A stretch of DNA of 64,000 nucleotides from Faecalibacillus faecis (lineage in GTDB: Bacteria > Bacillota_I > Bacilli_A > Erysipelotrichales > Coprobacillaceae), in the NCBI RefSeq assembly GCF_003024675.1, contig NZ_PYLP01000001.1, positions 62,001 to 126,000 of the forward strand. Direction: 5' to 3'. The notes below the pieces were generated by a model. It saw nothing but the letters and a program-made list of their open reading frames with translations. It ran no database searches and was not told the DNA's origin. This document shows, piece after piece, positions 43,464 to 52,019 of this stretch. Both the position numbers and the translations under genes were made by a program. The first letter of the stretch is position 1. The number at the start of each line of letters is the position of its first letter.

Positions 43464-43654
43464 GATATAAGTCATTGGACTCATTATTTTATTTGTTTTT
43501 TATCTTTGTTATTTCGCTTTTAGCGATTATTATGTTTCATCTTCAAATTAAATATGTGGAAGAACCATTTTTAAAACAAGAATTTAAGGAACAATACCTT
43601 CAATATTACCAACAAGTTAATCGTTATATAGGAAAAAGGACAGGTTTTAAATAA
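43464..43654 (+). pseudogene. 3' remnant of an isoprenylcysteine-carboxyl-methyltransferase-like gene
   Basis: A frame without its own start reads through a membrane segment into FHLQIKYVEEPFLKQEF, then KEQYLQYYQQVNRYIGK, ending at TAA 43652-43654. The EEPFL...YxxYxxxVxRYI pattern is the C-terminus of the ICMT/phospholipid methyltransferase-like family. Everything upstream is missing and the fragment begins at the XRE stop codon, so this is a truncated relic. Confidence 0.6.
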
Positions 43655-43664
43655 CTTGTCCTTT
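43635..43664. terminator. Bidirectional terminator, XRE/relic and GNAT
   Basis: AAAGGACAGG pairs with CTTGTCCTTT (one G-U) over TTTTAAATAA, between convergent genes. Confidence 0.65.
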
Positions 43665-44244
43665 ATATGTTTTCTTCAATAAAATGTTCATATTGATTCC
43701 AATATTTTTGATAAATCCGTTTCTTTCCATCAAGACTTATTTGATACATTCTAAAAATAACTGGAATATTTTTAGGCATCCAGTGTTCCTTGTAAGAATA
43801 ACAATAATGCATACCTGATTTTTTCATAACATGACCGCTATGAATATTTTTAATATCATGGGTTGCAGTTAAATAATTAAGCCCCTCTTTTTGCGCTTGT
43901 TGAATAATGGCTTTTACAGCTTCACTTATAATTCCTTGATGCCAGTATTCTTTTTTTAGACCATAGCCTAAATCATGACTTTCATCTAAATCAATATTGA
44001 TATAACCAATGGGAGTATTGTTTTCTTTTAAACAAATAGCATAAGCGTATCTCTGTTTCTTTTGATAAATAGAAGCATATCTTTCTTGATAAAAGCTTTT
44101 AGCTTCATCTAGATTTTTTAAAGGAAACCAAGGAAGAAAATGGTTGACTTCCTTATCAGAAAAAATGTCATAAAAAGCTTCTAAATCATTTTCATTGAAT
44201 TTTCTTAAAATCAATCTACGTGTGTTTAATGTTGGGGTATACAT
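43663..44244 (-). CDS. RimJ/RimL-type GNAT acetyltransferase
   Basis: 193 aa from ATG 44244, 7 nt after AAGGAAG; an in-frame ATG at 44262 has no SD. The N-terminal LNTRRLILRKFNENDLEAFYDIF and mid KKEYWHQGIISEAVKAIIQQA (acetyl-CoA loop HQGIISEA) are typical of the RimJ-like branch. It would acetylate protein N-termini, antibiotics or small amines; the target is unknown. It is the third gene of a MarR-MATE-GNAT operon and overlaps the MATE gene by 19 bp. Confidence 0.82.
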   Translation of the reverse strand: MYTPTLNTRRLILRKFNENDLEAFYDIFSDKEVNHFLPWFPLKNLDEAKSFYQERYASIYQKKQRYAYAICLKENNTPIGYINIDLDESHDLGYGLKKEYWHQGIISEAVKAIIQQAQKEGLNYLTATHDIKNIHSGHVMKKSGMHYCYSYKEHWMPKNIPVIFRMYQISLDGKKRIYQKYWNQYEHFIEENI

Positions 44245-45605
44245 ACGGCTTCTTCCTTGCATTTTTGTTGAAGTTTTCTACCAATCGTTAACCACATGGT
44301 AATATAACAAGCACCACCACCGATAAAGTTACTGATAGCTTCAGCAATAAAGACACCATTAATGCCAATAAATTTTGGTAAGATGATAGTCAAAGGAGCA
44401 ACAATGATTACTTTTCTAAAGATCGAAAAGAAAATCGCTTGTTTTGATTTTCCTAAACCAACGGCAGTTGATTGTCCAACCATTTGGAAGGTCATCATAA
44501 AGAAACCAAAGAAATAAAGATGTAAAGATGTGATACCATGACTAATGATTTTTTGATTATGTGTAAAGATTTGAATGAAAAATTCAGGGAATAGGGTAAT
44601 TGCAAGCCATATCACAAACATCATTATAAAAGAAACAATTGTGACAAACTTAATACCTGTAAGAACACGTTTATATTCTTTAGCCCCATAGTTATAACCT
44701 AAAACTGGTTGACAGGCATTGGCCATTCCTTGACCGGGTAATTGAGCAATTTCACGAATGGAGTTGATAATTGTCATGATGGCGATATAAAGATCTCCAC
44801 CGTAAGTTTGTAAAGTCGAATTACAAACAATCGTCACAACAGAATTGGTAATTCCCATCATAAAACCAGCTGTACCAAGTGAAAAAATACGTTTTACATA
44901 GTAGAAATTAAGTTTAAAATATTTTTTTCTAAGTTTCAAAATAGTTTGTTTACCTGTTAAAAATTGTAAGGTCCATAAAGCAGAAATACCTTGAGAAATG
45001 ACGGTTGCAATAGCAGCTCCTTTAACATTCATATGTAAAACAAAGATAAATAGAGGATCTAAAATAATATTTAAAATAGCACCGATAAGAACTGTCATCA
45101 TTCCGACTTTCGCAAAACCTTGACTATTAATAAAACTATTCATCCCTAGACTTACTAAAACAAAAATAGTTCCAATTAAGTAAATAGATAAATAATCCAA
45201 AGCATAACTAATAGTATGTTTACTGGCACCAAAAGCCCATAAAATATCTTCTTTGAAAATAAAACCAACAATCGTAAGAATAATTCCAAAGATGACAAGT
45301 AAAGAAAATGAATTACCCATGATTTCTTCAGCGTCATCATTTTTACCTTGACCTCTCGCAATTGAACAAAGAGGGGAACCACCCATACCAAAGAGGTTCG
45401 CAAAAGCCATGACAATGGAAATAATTGGTAAACAAATTCCTAGACCACCCATAGCAAGGGTTGCTACATGAGGAATACGTCCAATATAAATACGATCAAT
45501 AACATTGTATAAAACATTAATGAGTTGAGCGATAATCATTGGTCCTGCAATTGACATAATATGTTTAGGAATACTTCCTATCGCAAAGTTATTTTGTGTT
45601 TCCAT
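44226..45605 (-). CDS. MATE-family efflux transporter
   Basis: 459 aa with about 12 membrane segments. The N-terminal pattern is SIAGPMIIAQLINVLYNVID (about 14-33), then RIYIGRIPHVATLAMGGLG, as in the MepA-like branch. It exports drugs or metabolites across the cytoplasmic membrane. It is coupled to the upstream MarR gene by a 17-bp overlap, and a GNAT gene follows, so the operon may pair efflux with drug acetylation. It is paralogous to the MATE gene at 24414 but clearly diverged. Confidence 0.9.
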   Translation of the reverse strand: METQNNFAIGSIPKHIMSIAGPMIIAQLINVLYNVIDRIYIGRIPHVATLAMGGLGICLPIISIVMAFANLFGMGGSPLCSIARGQGKNDDAEEIMGNSFSLLVIFGIILTIVGFIFKEDILWAFGASKHTISYALDYLSIYLIGTIFVLVSLGMNSFINSQGFAKVGMMTVLIGAILNIILDPLFIFVLHMNVKGAAIATVISQGISALWTLQFLTGKQTILKLRKKYFKLNFYYVKRIFSLGTAGFMMGITNSVVTIVCNSTLQTYGGDLYIAIMTIINSIREIAQLPGQGMANACQPVLGYNYGAKEYKRVLTGIKFVTIVSFIMMFVIWLAITLFPEFFIQIFTHNQKIISHGITSLHLYFFGFFMMTFQMVGQSTAVGLGKSKQAIFFSIFRKVIIVAPLTIILPKFIGINGVFIAEAISNFIGGGACYITMWLTIGRKLQQKCKEEAVCIPQH

Positions 45606-46032
45606 GTGTATCCTCCTTTTCTAAGGTATTATTCATTTGTTTAAGCAAATGAATGATTTCTCGTTGTTCTTTTTTAGAAAGTCCTTGTAAAATAAATTGG
45701 TCGCTTTCTAAACAAATTTGTTTGACAAGTTTTGCTTTTTCTTTTCCAAGTTTAGTTAGATGAATTAGAATAGAACGCTTATCATGATTTTGATTTTTCT
45801 TTTCAATATAATTCATCTTTTCCATCTTATTAAGCAAAGAGGTTGTTGTAGATTTATCTACAATACATAGTTTTCCTATTTCTTTAGGAGACAAGGGACC
45901 ATGCTCATCTAAACATTGAAGGACTTTACTTTGTCCTGGTAAAACATCGATTTGTATTGTTCTTTGATTGATCCATCTTTTTTGATGGTTAAAACATTTA
46001 AGTAATTGAAAATGAAATTGATCTTCTAACAT
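45589..46032 (-). CDS. MarR-family regulator of the second MATE operon
   Basis: 147 aa. The winged helix is GPLSPKEIGKLCIVDKSTTT through SLLNKMEKMNYIEKK (about 48-82), with the wing NHDKRSILIHLTKLGKEKA. The SD is ATAGGAGG, directly adjacent to a 24-bp perfect palindrome, so it probably represses its own operon. On the minus strand, TTGACT and TAAAAT separated by 16 bp form a plausible promoter just upstream of the palindrome. Confidence 0.9.
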   Translation of the reverse strand: MLEDQFHFQLLKCFNHQKRWINQRTIQIDVLPGQSKVLQCLDEHGPLSPKEIGKLCIVDKSTTTSLLNKMEKMNYIEKKNQNHDKRSILIHLTKLGKEKAKLVKQICLESDQFILQGLSKKEQREIIHLLKQMNNTLEKEDTHGNTK

Positions 46033-46043
46033 AAGTGCCTCCT

Positions 46044-46067
46044 ATATAGTTTGAATTCAAACTATAT
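46044..46067. promoter_or_regulatory. 24-bp perfect palindrome, MarR operator
   Basis: Arms ATATAGTTTGAA and TTCAAACTATAT, symmetric with no spacer. It lies 12 bp before the marR start (minus strand) and next to TAAAAT of its promoter. The AGTTTGAATTCAAACT core is a form known for MarR-family sites. Confidence 0.75.
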
Positions 46068-46129
46068 TTTATACTTCTTTTTTTAGAAGTCAAGACTATG
46101 TTATAATAAATCAAACGGGGGAAATAGGT

Positions 46130-46855
46130 ATGAAAAAGATAATTACAATACTTTCAACATTTTTAATAATCACGTTATTATTTACGGGAAGCTGTTATGC
46201 CAGAGCCGGTGGTGGAAGTGGTTCTGGTAGTAGTGGTGGAGGAGGCTCTTCAAGTTCTGGAGGCAATAGCTATCACGACCATTATTATGGAAGAAGAGGG
46301 CGTTCCAATCCCATAGAAGGTATCGTTATGACCGTTGTCGTTGTTTCGGGAATCTATGGATTAAATGCTTCACAAAGAAGACGTAAAGCACGGTTACTTC
46401 ATCAAAGAACTAAAAAACAACTGGATATTTTAGATGATGAAGATGCTTTTTGGAATGAAGAAAGAATTAAAAAAGAAGTCAAACGTAATTATTTTATTAT
46501 TCAAGAAGCATGGTCAAAAAAAGATTTAGAAACTTTAAAAGACTACTTAACACCACAACTTTTAGATGCGTTGCAAACAAAAATGAATTGGTATGAGTTT
46601 CAGGGAAGAAGAAATGAACTTACGAATATAAAACTTATAAAACAACATGTCGTTAATGTTTATGATAGTGAAAATGATGATGAGGATTGTTTTTGGGTCT
46701 ATATTGAAGGAATGATGGATGATCTTACAATTGATGAGCAAAATCAAGTGATTGAAAGTTACGATGGTGTTTTTGTGGAATATTGGAAGTTTAAACGATT
46801 AGGGAATCGTATTTTATTAGATGAAATTAGACAACAAGATGAATATGAAAACTAG
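46130..46855 (+). CDS. Tim44-like domain membrane protein
   Basis: 241 aa. A signal peptide (about 1-25, ending SCYARA) is followed by a Gly/Ser-rich stretch with His/Tyr/Arg (to about 60), a membrane helix (about 64-82, IVMTVVVVSGIYG), a basic segment and a Tim44-like domain (about 105-240; IQEAWSKKDLETLKDYLTPQ). Bacterial Tim44-like proteins are membrane-anchored and poorly characterised. The promoter has an extended minus 10, TGTTATAAT (46099-46107). The SD is GGGGGAA. The 23-codon leader ORF of the DUF4375 gene follows after 11 bp. Confidence 0.8.
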   Translation: MKKIITILSTFLIITLLFTGSCYARAGGGSGSGSSGGGGSSSSGGNSYHDHYYGRRGRSNPIEGIVMTVVVVSGIYGLNASQRRRKARLLHQRTKKQLDILDDEDAFWNEERIKKEVKRNYFIIQEAWSKKDLETLKDYLTPQLLDALQTKMNWYEFQGRRNELTNIKLIKQHVVNVYDSENDDEDCFWVYIEGMMDDLTIDEQNQVIESYDGVFVEYWKFKRLGNRILLDEIRQQDEYEN

Positions 46856-46866
46856 AGAAAATAAAG

Positions 46867-46938
46867 ATGAATAAGAAAACAATTGGAATTATAGCTATAA
46901 GTGTTGTTTTAGGAGCTTTTATTTTAGTGTGTGTGTAA
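46867..46938 (+). other. Membrane leader ORF, out of frame with DUF4375 gene
   Basis: An ORF of 23 codons reads MNKKTIGIIAISVVLGAF then ILVCV and stops. It has a basic start and one hydrophobic helix, like an N-terminal membrane anchor. It ends in a (GT)5 tract (46927-46936). With one GT unit fewer, the frame continues directly into the DUF4375 coding region, so this is probably the 5' part of that gene, split by a frameshift. Confidence 0.6.
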
Positions 46939-47456
46939 AAGAAAAAGTAGATGATTTTAATCAAAATCCTACAAAACAAATATGGGATCTTTATAAGGAA
47001 AGTGAAAAGATTTCTAAAACACCTTTAAAAGAACTCTTAAACAAAGAAGCAACCAATACAACCATTGATGAAGTGTATCTTCGTTTATGTGATTTATGTG
47101 AATATGGTTATGAATTGGATCAAATCAATGATTATCAAAGAATTTTCTGGCTTATTTATAATTTTAATGGTGAAACAGGAAATGGTGGCGTTGAACAATT
47201 CCTTTACAATTGTCATGATCAAGTCGATATTACTTTACAAACCTTACAAAATGTTCATCTGGAAAACAGTGCACGCTATTTATCTGAATCAAAAGAGATT
47301 TGTCCTGAAAAAATAGAAATGTATAGTAATGATGAAATTACAGAAAAACTCAATCAAAAAGATGATACTTATTATGATGAAAGTGAAAAGGAATGCAATG
47401 CGTTTTTGCTGCAATATTTAAAAGAAAATAAAGAACATTTTATGAAAGAAAGTTAA
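46929..47456 (+). CDS. DUF4375-like protein, 5' end frameshifted
   Basis: 175 codons from a GTG with no ribosome site. The sequence YNFNGETGNGGVEQFLYN (coordinates about 47157-47210) matches the NGG-containing core of DUF4375 (DMP19-like) proteins, whose function is unknown. The rest is helical and acidic. The real product was probably membrane-anchored through the leader ORF at 46867, separated now by a +2/-1 shift at (GT)5. The 3' end runs directly into an amidohydrolase relic. Confidence 0.6.
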   Translation: MCVKEKVDDFNQNPTKQIWDLYKESEKISKTPLKELLNKEATNTTIDEVYLRLCDLCEYGYELDQINDYQRIFWLIYNFNGETGNGGVEQFLYNCHDQVDITLQTLQNVHLENSARYLSESKEICPEKIEMYSNDEITEKLNQKDDTYYDESEKECNAFLLQYLKENKEHFMKES

Positions 47457-48040
47457 AAGCAGAAGGCATCAACTTTCCAAACAACAGTCGAGGACGTTAT
47501 TTAGGAGACGTAAAGTTAGAATTTTTGATGGAAGAATTAAATAAATGACATGCGATTTATAATATTCATCCGCATCGTTCTAAGCTTATCAATGAAAATA
47601 TTGTTGCCGCTGGACTTGTTCCTTTATTTGATTTTATTGCAGATACTACGCGAGCAGTTTTAAATTTAATAGGAAATGATGTTATTTTACGCTATCCAAA
47701 TATTGCTTGGATTATTCCTCATTGTGGTTCTTTTTTACCGAATATTTATGAGAGATTTATGGGAATGTCAAAAATACTAATACCACAAAAAATGATGAAA
47801 GAAGTAGATGTTGAAGCAAGCTTTAAAAATCTTTATTTTGACATTATAGGAAATCCTGTACCATATCTTTTAAAATGATTACTTATAATTACAACAGATA
47901 TGGGAGTGATTCTCCCTTTACTCCTTCGAAATATATTAAAACGAATTTAGAGGTATTACTAAAGATGTTAGATGGAGAAGATTTAAAACAATATAAAGAA
48001 ATGATTTTATTTAAAGATGTGCAACAAATGTTTTTTTTAA
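47457..48040 (+). pseudogene. Amidohydrolase-family (PF04909-type) pseudogene
   Basis: The decayed frame reads AEGINFPNNSRGRYLGDVKL, stops at TGA 47546-47548, then continues HAIYNIHPHRS ... YPNIAWIIPHCGSFLPNIYE ... FDIIGNPVPYLLK to a TGA at 47876. The homology resumes one frame over from 47875 with NRYGSDSPFTPSKYI. IHPxxx, HCGSFLP and GSDSPFTP are amidohydrolase (ACMSD-like) metal-site motifs. The N-terminal half is missing, with one internal stop and one frameshift. TGA is a normal stop elsewhere in the window. Confidence 0.8.
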
Positions 48041-48041
48041 G

Positions 48042-48060
48042 CGACTCAAAAGTCGTTTTT
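48042..48060 (+). terminator. Terminator after the amidohydrolase relic
   Basis: CGACT-caaa-AGTCG followed by TTTTT. It overlaps the 3' end of the convergent membrane protein gene. Confidence 0.6.
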
Positions 48061-48564
48061 AAAATAGGAAAGCATTTCTTCCACTTCTTTTAAATTATCA
48101 TTTTTATTTTTTTCTATGATCCAAGTTTCATCATGGTAGGGAATAATAAGTTTGTTGGTTTTTGAAGTAGCATTTTTTAAATAAGATGAAGGAATTTGTA
48201 CAAGTTGGTTTCCTTTGCGGTCATAAAAAGTTAATCCTGATTGCCAATAGGCAAGTAAATACATTTTATGGACTCTTTTATAAGTAGCATAAAGTAAGAA
48301 AATCATTAAAATGCAACATAAAGCAACCATATCAAAATGATGTACTTGAAATTGAATGAAAATGCATAATAATAAAACGATTATTAAAATAGGACATACG
48401 AATAAAAAAGCATAAGCCTGATAATAACCAGATACAAAAAGATGAGGTTTATTAAAGATTACTTCTTCTTGTTGTATCTTTTTTTGTGCTTTTTTGGTAA
48501 TGATTTTTTCTGTTTGTTTCTCAATCGCTTTGGTTATTAATTCTTGAATTATATGATTCAACAT
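48046..48564 (-). CDS. Two-helix membrane protein, YcxB-like layout
   Basis: 172 aa. A charged N-terminal helix (about 1-45, rich in Lys/Gln/Glu) precedes two membrane segments (about 48-70 and 77-95), then a cytosolic beta-rich domain (GLTFYDRKGNQLVQIPSSYL...LIIPYHDETWIIEK). The layout, paired helices and a PH-like tail with a Tyr-Asp strand, resembles YcxB-type proteins of unknown role. No clear family match. The SD is GAGGTGATT. Confidence 0.6.
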   Translation of the reverse strand: MLNHIIQELITKAIEKQTEKIITKKAQKKIQQEEVIFNKPHLFVSGYYQAYAFLFVCPILIIVLLLCIFIQFQVHHFDMVALCCILMIFLLYATYKRVHKMYLLAYWQSGLTFYDRKGNQLVQIPSSYLKNATSKTNKLIIPYHDETWIIEKNKNDNLKEVEEMLSYFKNDF

Positions 48565-48670
48565 AAAATCACCTCATCTATAAAGTAACATAAAAATAAA
48601 GTGATAAAAACAATGAAAGAGGTTACATTTATATATTTTTTATGTTATTGTAAGAAACGGAGGAAATTTT

Positions 48671-49438
48671 ATGGATTATGAATTATTAGAGAAAGCTGCC
48701 ATGACAAAATATGAAATGTCTAAAAAAGATCCGTTTCGTTTTTTTATAAGAAGTATTGTGGCAGGACTTTATTTAGGTCTTGCGACCATTTTATCTTATA
48801 CATTGGCAGTTTTACTTGTAGAACATCATGTAATTGCGGCTAAAATTGCATTTGCAGGAGCTTTTGGAATTGGTTTAGTGATTATTGTTTTACTTGGATC
48901 AGAGCTGTTTACGGGAAATTGTTTTACCACGATGTTTCCAGTTTACCATAAAAGATTAAAATTTTTAGATATTTTACCAATGTGGGGAATTTGTTATGTA
49001 GGAAACTTCGTGGGAATTGCCTTGATTTGTTTTTTATTTATTAAAAGTGGTGTCAATCATGAAGCGATGAATCAATATCTTGCAAACGTCGTTTCTAATA
49101 AATTAAGTTTTGATGGTTTAGAACTTTTTATTAAAGGAATTCTATGTAATTTTATTGTATGTGCGGCTGCATTTGTTGGTATGAAACTAAAAGAAGAAAT
49201 GGCTAAAACATTTATTATGATGATTATTGTCATGACATTTGTTTTACCAGGATTTGAACATAGCATTGCGAATATGGGAACATTTTCTATGACCTTTACC
49301 GCTTTGGGTACAAGCATATCTTGGAGTGGAGTAGGATTACATATGTTTCTTTCGACTTTAGGAAATATTATTGGGGGAAGCATTTTTCTTGGCTTACCAA
49401 TCTATTTGATGATTCGACCAAAAAAATCTAGCGAATAA
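48671..49438 (+). CDS. Formate/nitrite transporter (FNT) family protein
   Basis: 255 aa, six membrane segments. FNT hallmarks are AGLYLGLATILSYTL, FGIGLVIIVLLGSELFTGNCF (the SELFTGN motif, about 76-82) and GILCNFIVCAAAFVGM, which forms the second half-helix region. It conducts formate, nitrite or hydrosulfide anions at the cytoplasmic membrane; in a fermenter formate is the likely cargo. The SD is GGAGG. It shares a terminator with the convergent ydjC-like gene. Confidence 0.92.
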   Translation: MDYELLEKAAMTKYEMSKKDPFRFFIRSIVAGLYLGLATILSYTLAVLLVEHHVIAAKIAFAGAFGIGLVIIVLLGSELFTGNCFTTMFPVYHKRLKFLDILPMWGICYVGNFVGIALICFLFIKSGVNHEAMNQYLANVVSNKLSFDGLELFIKGILCNFIVCAAAFVGMKLKEEMAKTFIMMIIVMTFVLPGFEHSIANMGTFSMTFTALGTSISWSGVGLHMFLSTLGNIIGGSIFLGLPIYLMIRPKKSSE

Positions 49439-49450
49439 GCTAGATTTTTT
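49421..49450. terminator. Bidirectional terminator, FNT / YdjC genes
   Basis: AAAAAATCTAGC and GCTAGATTTTTT form a perfect 12-bp stem over GAATAA, overlapping both stop codons. Confidence 0.85.
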
Positions 49451-50168
49451 TAATAGCATGGTAATTAATGAATTCAATATCTTTCGTCATTTCTTTAACT
49501 TTTTGACTACATAAGAGATCTAATTCATGAGCACGTCTTAAATGATAAGAAGATATTTGGTAAAGTTTCCAATCAATCATGGCAGGATGGCACATCAATT
49601 CATAATTTTCAACATCTTTATGTAAAATCATATTAATCATTTCAAAAGTTGCATCTTGATTATAGAAAAGTTCTTCAAAATAAACCGGTTCAAAGTCTTT
49701 TTGTAAGTATGTTTCTTGACGAATAGGTAAATCATATTCATGGGCCAGTTTTAAAACGACATCCCTGTTGCTTTTAAGTAAATGAACATGATGATGAGAA
49801 TCTAAATGTGTTGGTTTATGCCCTATAATTTTGATGAACTTTTCAATTTGGGCTTTCCATTCTTGATACAGTTCTTCTTGTAATACAATCGCTTCTCGAT
49901 TTTTATAAGTATCTCTTGATTTGAAATTTCCTTTTTCATCAATAAAGCTAACTTTCGTTAAAGGCTTTCCAACGGTAATATTTAAATGAACTCCTAAACC
50001 TAAATTTGGATACGCTTTTGTCATTTCTAAATATTTTTCAATATTTTCCATATTCATCATACAAGTTGTTGAAGTTAAAATACCATCTCTATGTGCTTTT
50101 AAAATTCCTAAACATACACCTTCTGATAAACCAAAATCATCAGCGTTAACAATTAATTTTTTAATCAT
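49440..50168 (-). CDS. YdjC/ChbG-family carbohydrate deacetylase
   Basis: 242 aa. Metal-site motifs are VNADDFGLSEGVCLGI (6-21, the DD pair) and THLDSHHHVHL (about 119-129, the HxDxHHH cluster). Members deacetylate chitooligosaccharides such as chitobiose phosphate. The SD is TAGGAGG. It is divergent from rdgB with a short shared regulatory region. Confidence 0.9.
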   Translation of the reverse strand: MIKKLIVNADDFGLSEGVCLGILKAHRDGILTSTTCMMNMENIEKYLEMTKAYPNLGLGVHLNITVGKPLTKVSFIDEKGNFKSRDTYKNREAIVLQEELYQEWKAQIEKFIKIIGHKPTHLDSHHHVHLLKSNRDVVLKLAHEYDLPIRQETYLQKDFEPVYFEELFYNQDATFEMINMILHKDVENYELMCHPAMIDWKLYQISSYHLRRAHELDLLCSQKVKEMTKDIEFINYHAIKKI

Positions 50169-50257
50169 AATGAACCTCCTAAAGATATTATAAAGAAAAT
50201 AAGTGAACTATTATACAAAAAATGCTAAAATACATACAAAGAAAGTGAGATGAAAAT

Positions 50258-50842
50258 ATGAAAGAACTCATAGTAGCAACAACCAATCAAGGAAAAGTTA
50301 AAGAAATTCAAGCAATGTTGAAAGATTTAAACATTGAAGTTAAATCTTTAAAAGATGTTTATGATGAAGTACCTGACATTATTGAAGATGGTAAAACATT
50401 TAAAGAAAATGCTTTGATTAAAGCTCAATACGTTGCCAATGATTTACATAAAATTGTTTTAGCGGATGATAGTGGTATTGAAATTGATGCTTTTGGAAAA
50501 CTTCCAGGAATTTATTCTGCACGTTTTTTAGGAAAAGATACCCCTTATCCTATTATCAACCAAGCGATTATTGATGCTGTTGAAGGAAAAGAAAGAACAT
50601 GTCGCTTTGTGTGTGCATTGGCTTTATGTATTCCTGGTCAAGAACCTATTTTAATTCAAGAAACTTTTGAGGGGGAAATCAATGATCATATTGCTGGAGT
50701 CAATGGTTTTGGTTATGATCCTATTTTCTATTTCCCACCTTGTCAAAAAACAAGTGCTGAAATGACTTTAGAAGAAAAAAATAAATACTCACACCGTGCT
50801 AAAGCACTTAAAAAATTATATGCAATTTTAAAAGAATTATAG
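50258..50842 (+). CDS. rdgB: XTP/dITP diphosphatase (RdgB/HAM1)
   Basis: 194 aa. The N-terminal ATTNQGKVKEIQAML (7-21), then LADDSGIEIDAFGKLPGIYSARF (coordinates about 50458-50526) and GFGYDPIFYFP are diagnostic. It hydrolyses non-canonical purine triphosphates to keep them out of DNA. First gene of a short run with trmL (12 bp apart) and a TIGR01906 membrane protein gene. Confidence 0.95.
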   Translation: MKELIVATTNQGKVKEIQAMLKDLNIEVKSLKDVYDEVPDIIEDGKTFKENALIKAQYVANDLHKIVLADDSGIEIDAFGKLPGIYSARFLGKDTPYPIINQAIIDAVEGKERTCRFVCALALCIPGQEPILIQETFEGEINDHIAGVNGFGYDPIFYFPPCQKTSAEMTLEEKNKYSHRAKALKKLYAILKEL

Positions 50843-50854
50843 AAGGAGATAAAA

Positions 50855-51364
50855 ATGAATCATATTGTATTAGTACACCCAGCAATTCCTCAAAATACTG
50901 GAAATATTATGAGAACATGTGTCGCAACCAATACAGCGTTACATATTATTAAACCTATGTCATTTGAATTAGATGATAAAAAAATGAAAAGAGCGGGGCT
51001 TGATTATATTAAAGATTTAGATTTACATGTCTATGAATCTTATGAAGAATTCAAAGCTAAAAACCCAGGAGAATACCATTTTTTTACACGCTATTCAAAA
51101 CTTTGTTATACTGATCAAGATTATAGTGATAGTTCTAAAGAGCATTATTTATTCTTTGGACATGAACATGATGGTATTCCAAAAGAAATTTTAAAAGAAA
51201 ACTTAGATCGTTGCGTCCGCATCCCTATGTCTGATAAAGTAAGAAGTCTTAATTTATCTAACTGTGCAGCCCTTACGATTTATGAAGTCTTAAGACAACA
51301 AGATTATCCAAGCCTTTCTAAAGTAGAAGTACAAAAAGGTGAAGAGTTTTTATATGAGTTATAG
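50855..51364 (+). CDS. trmL: tRNA (cytidine/uridine-34-2'-O)-methyltransferase TrmL
   Basis: 169 aa, a minimal SPOUT enzyme. VHPAIPQNTGNIMRTC (5-20) starts motif 1, LFFGHEHDGIPKEIL (about 99-113) is motif 2, and RIPMSDKVRSLNLSNCAALT is motif 3 with the SAM knot. It methylates the ribose at wobble position 34 of certain leucine tRNAs. The SD is GAAGGAG. Its 3' end overlaps the next start by 11 bp. Confidence 0.95.
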   Translation: MNHIVLVHPAIPQNTGNIMRTCVATNTALHIIKPMSFELDDKKMKRAGLDYIKDLDLHVYESYEEFKAKNPGEYHFFTRYSKLCYTDQDYSDSSKEHYLFFGHEHDGIPKEILKENLDRCVRIPMSDKVRSLNLSNCAALTIYEVLRQQDYPSLSKVEVQKGEEFLYEL

Positions 51365-52019
51365 TAAAAAAGATATACTGACAAGTATATCTTTCATGCT
51401 ATTTATTCTTTCTTTTGCGATTGTCTTTGTTGTCTTTTTTAAACCGCTTTATTATTTTGATATTGATCATTTAAAACTTGTTGAAAATACGCGTTATACA
51501 TACCAACAACTAAAAGAAAACTATCAAATTTTAATTCATTATCAATCTATCTTTTATCAAGGAAAACTCGTTTTTAAAGACTTTATTATGTCAAAAGGTG
51601 GACGTATTCATTTTGAAGAGGTAAAGCGTATTTTTGAAGTGTTACAAGTTATTTGTCTACTCACTTTTTGTACAACTTCTATTTTGGTTTATAAACAAAT
51701 CAAACAAAAAGAATATCGTTTTTTTAAATTAACAGCCGTTTTAACGATTGTTATTCCTTTGATTTTAAGTTTCTTTGCCTTTGTTGATTTTGAACATTTA
51801 TTTATAACTTTCCATCAACTCGTCTTTAGTAATGATTATTGGCTTTTTAATCCGAAACTTGATCCAATTATTAATATTTTACCTGAAAGCTTTTTTATGC
51901 ATTGTTTTATGTTGATTGTTTTTATTGTTTTATTTAGTGCATTTATTTGTTATAAAATCTATCAACATTATCAAAAAAAGATCTTAACTATTGATAATCA
52001 TGAATTGCATACTCTTTAA
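51354..52019 (+). CDS. TIGR01906-family integral membrane protein
   Basis: 221 aa from ATG 51354 (a GTG at 51339 is also in frame). Three to four membrane segments: about 7-30, 100-120, 132-155 and 186-210. The conserved loop LFITFHQLVFSNDYWLFNPK followed by DPIINILPESFF is typical of TIGR01906 proteins, which have no known function. It overlaps trmL by 11 bp and the convergent Mrr-like gene by 32 bp. Confidence 0.8.
   Translation: MSYSKKDILTSISFMLFILSFAIVFVVFFKPLYYFDIDHLKLVENTRYTYQQLKENYQILIHYQSIFYQGKLVFKDFIMSKGGRIHFEEVKRIFEVLQVICLLTFCTTSILVYKQIKQKEYRFFKLTAVLTIVIPLILSFFAFVDFEHLFITFHQLVFSNDYWLFNPKLDPIINILPESFFMHCFMLIVFIVLFSAFICYKIYQHYQKKILTIDNHELHTL

Noticed and set aside
47546-47548. TGA inside the amidohydrolase frame as a recoded tryptophan or selenocysteine
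   Set aside because: TGA ends other genes in the window (e.g. 8054-8056), there is no SECIS-like hairpin, and the gene also has a frameshift and lost its 5' half.
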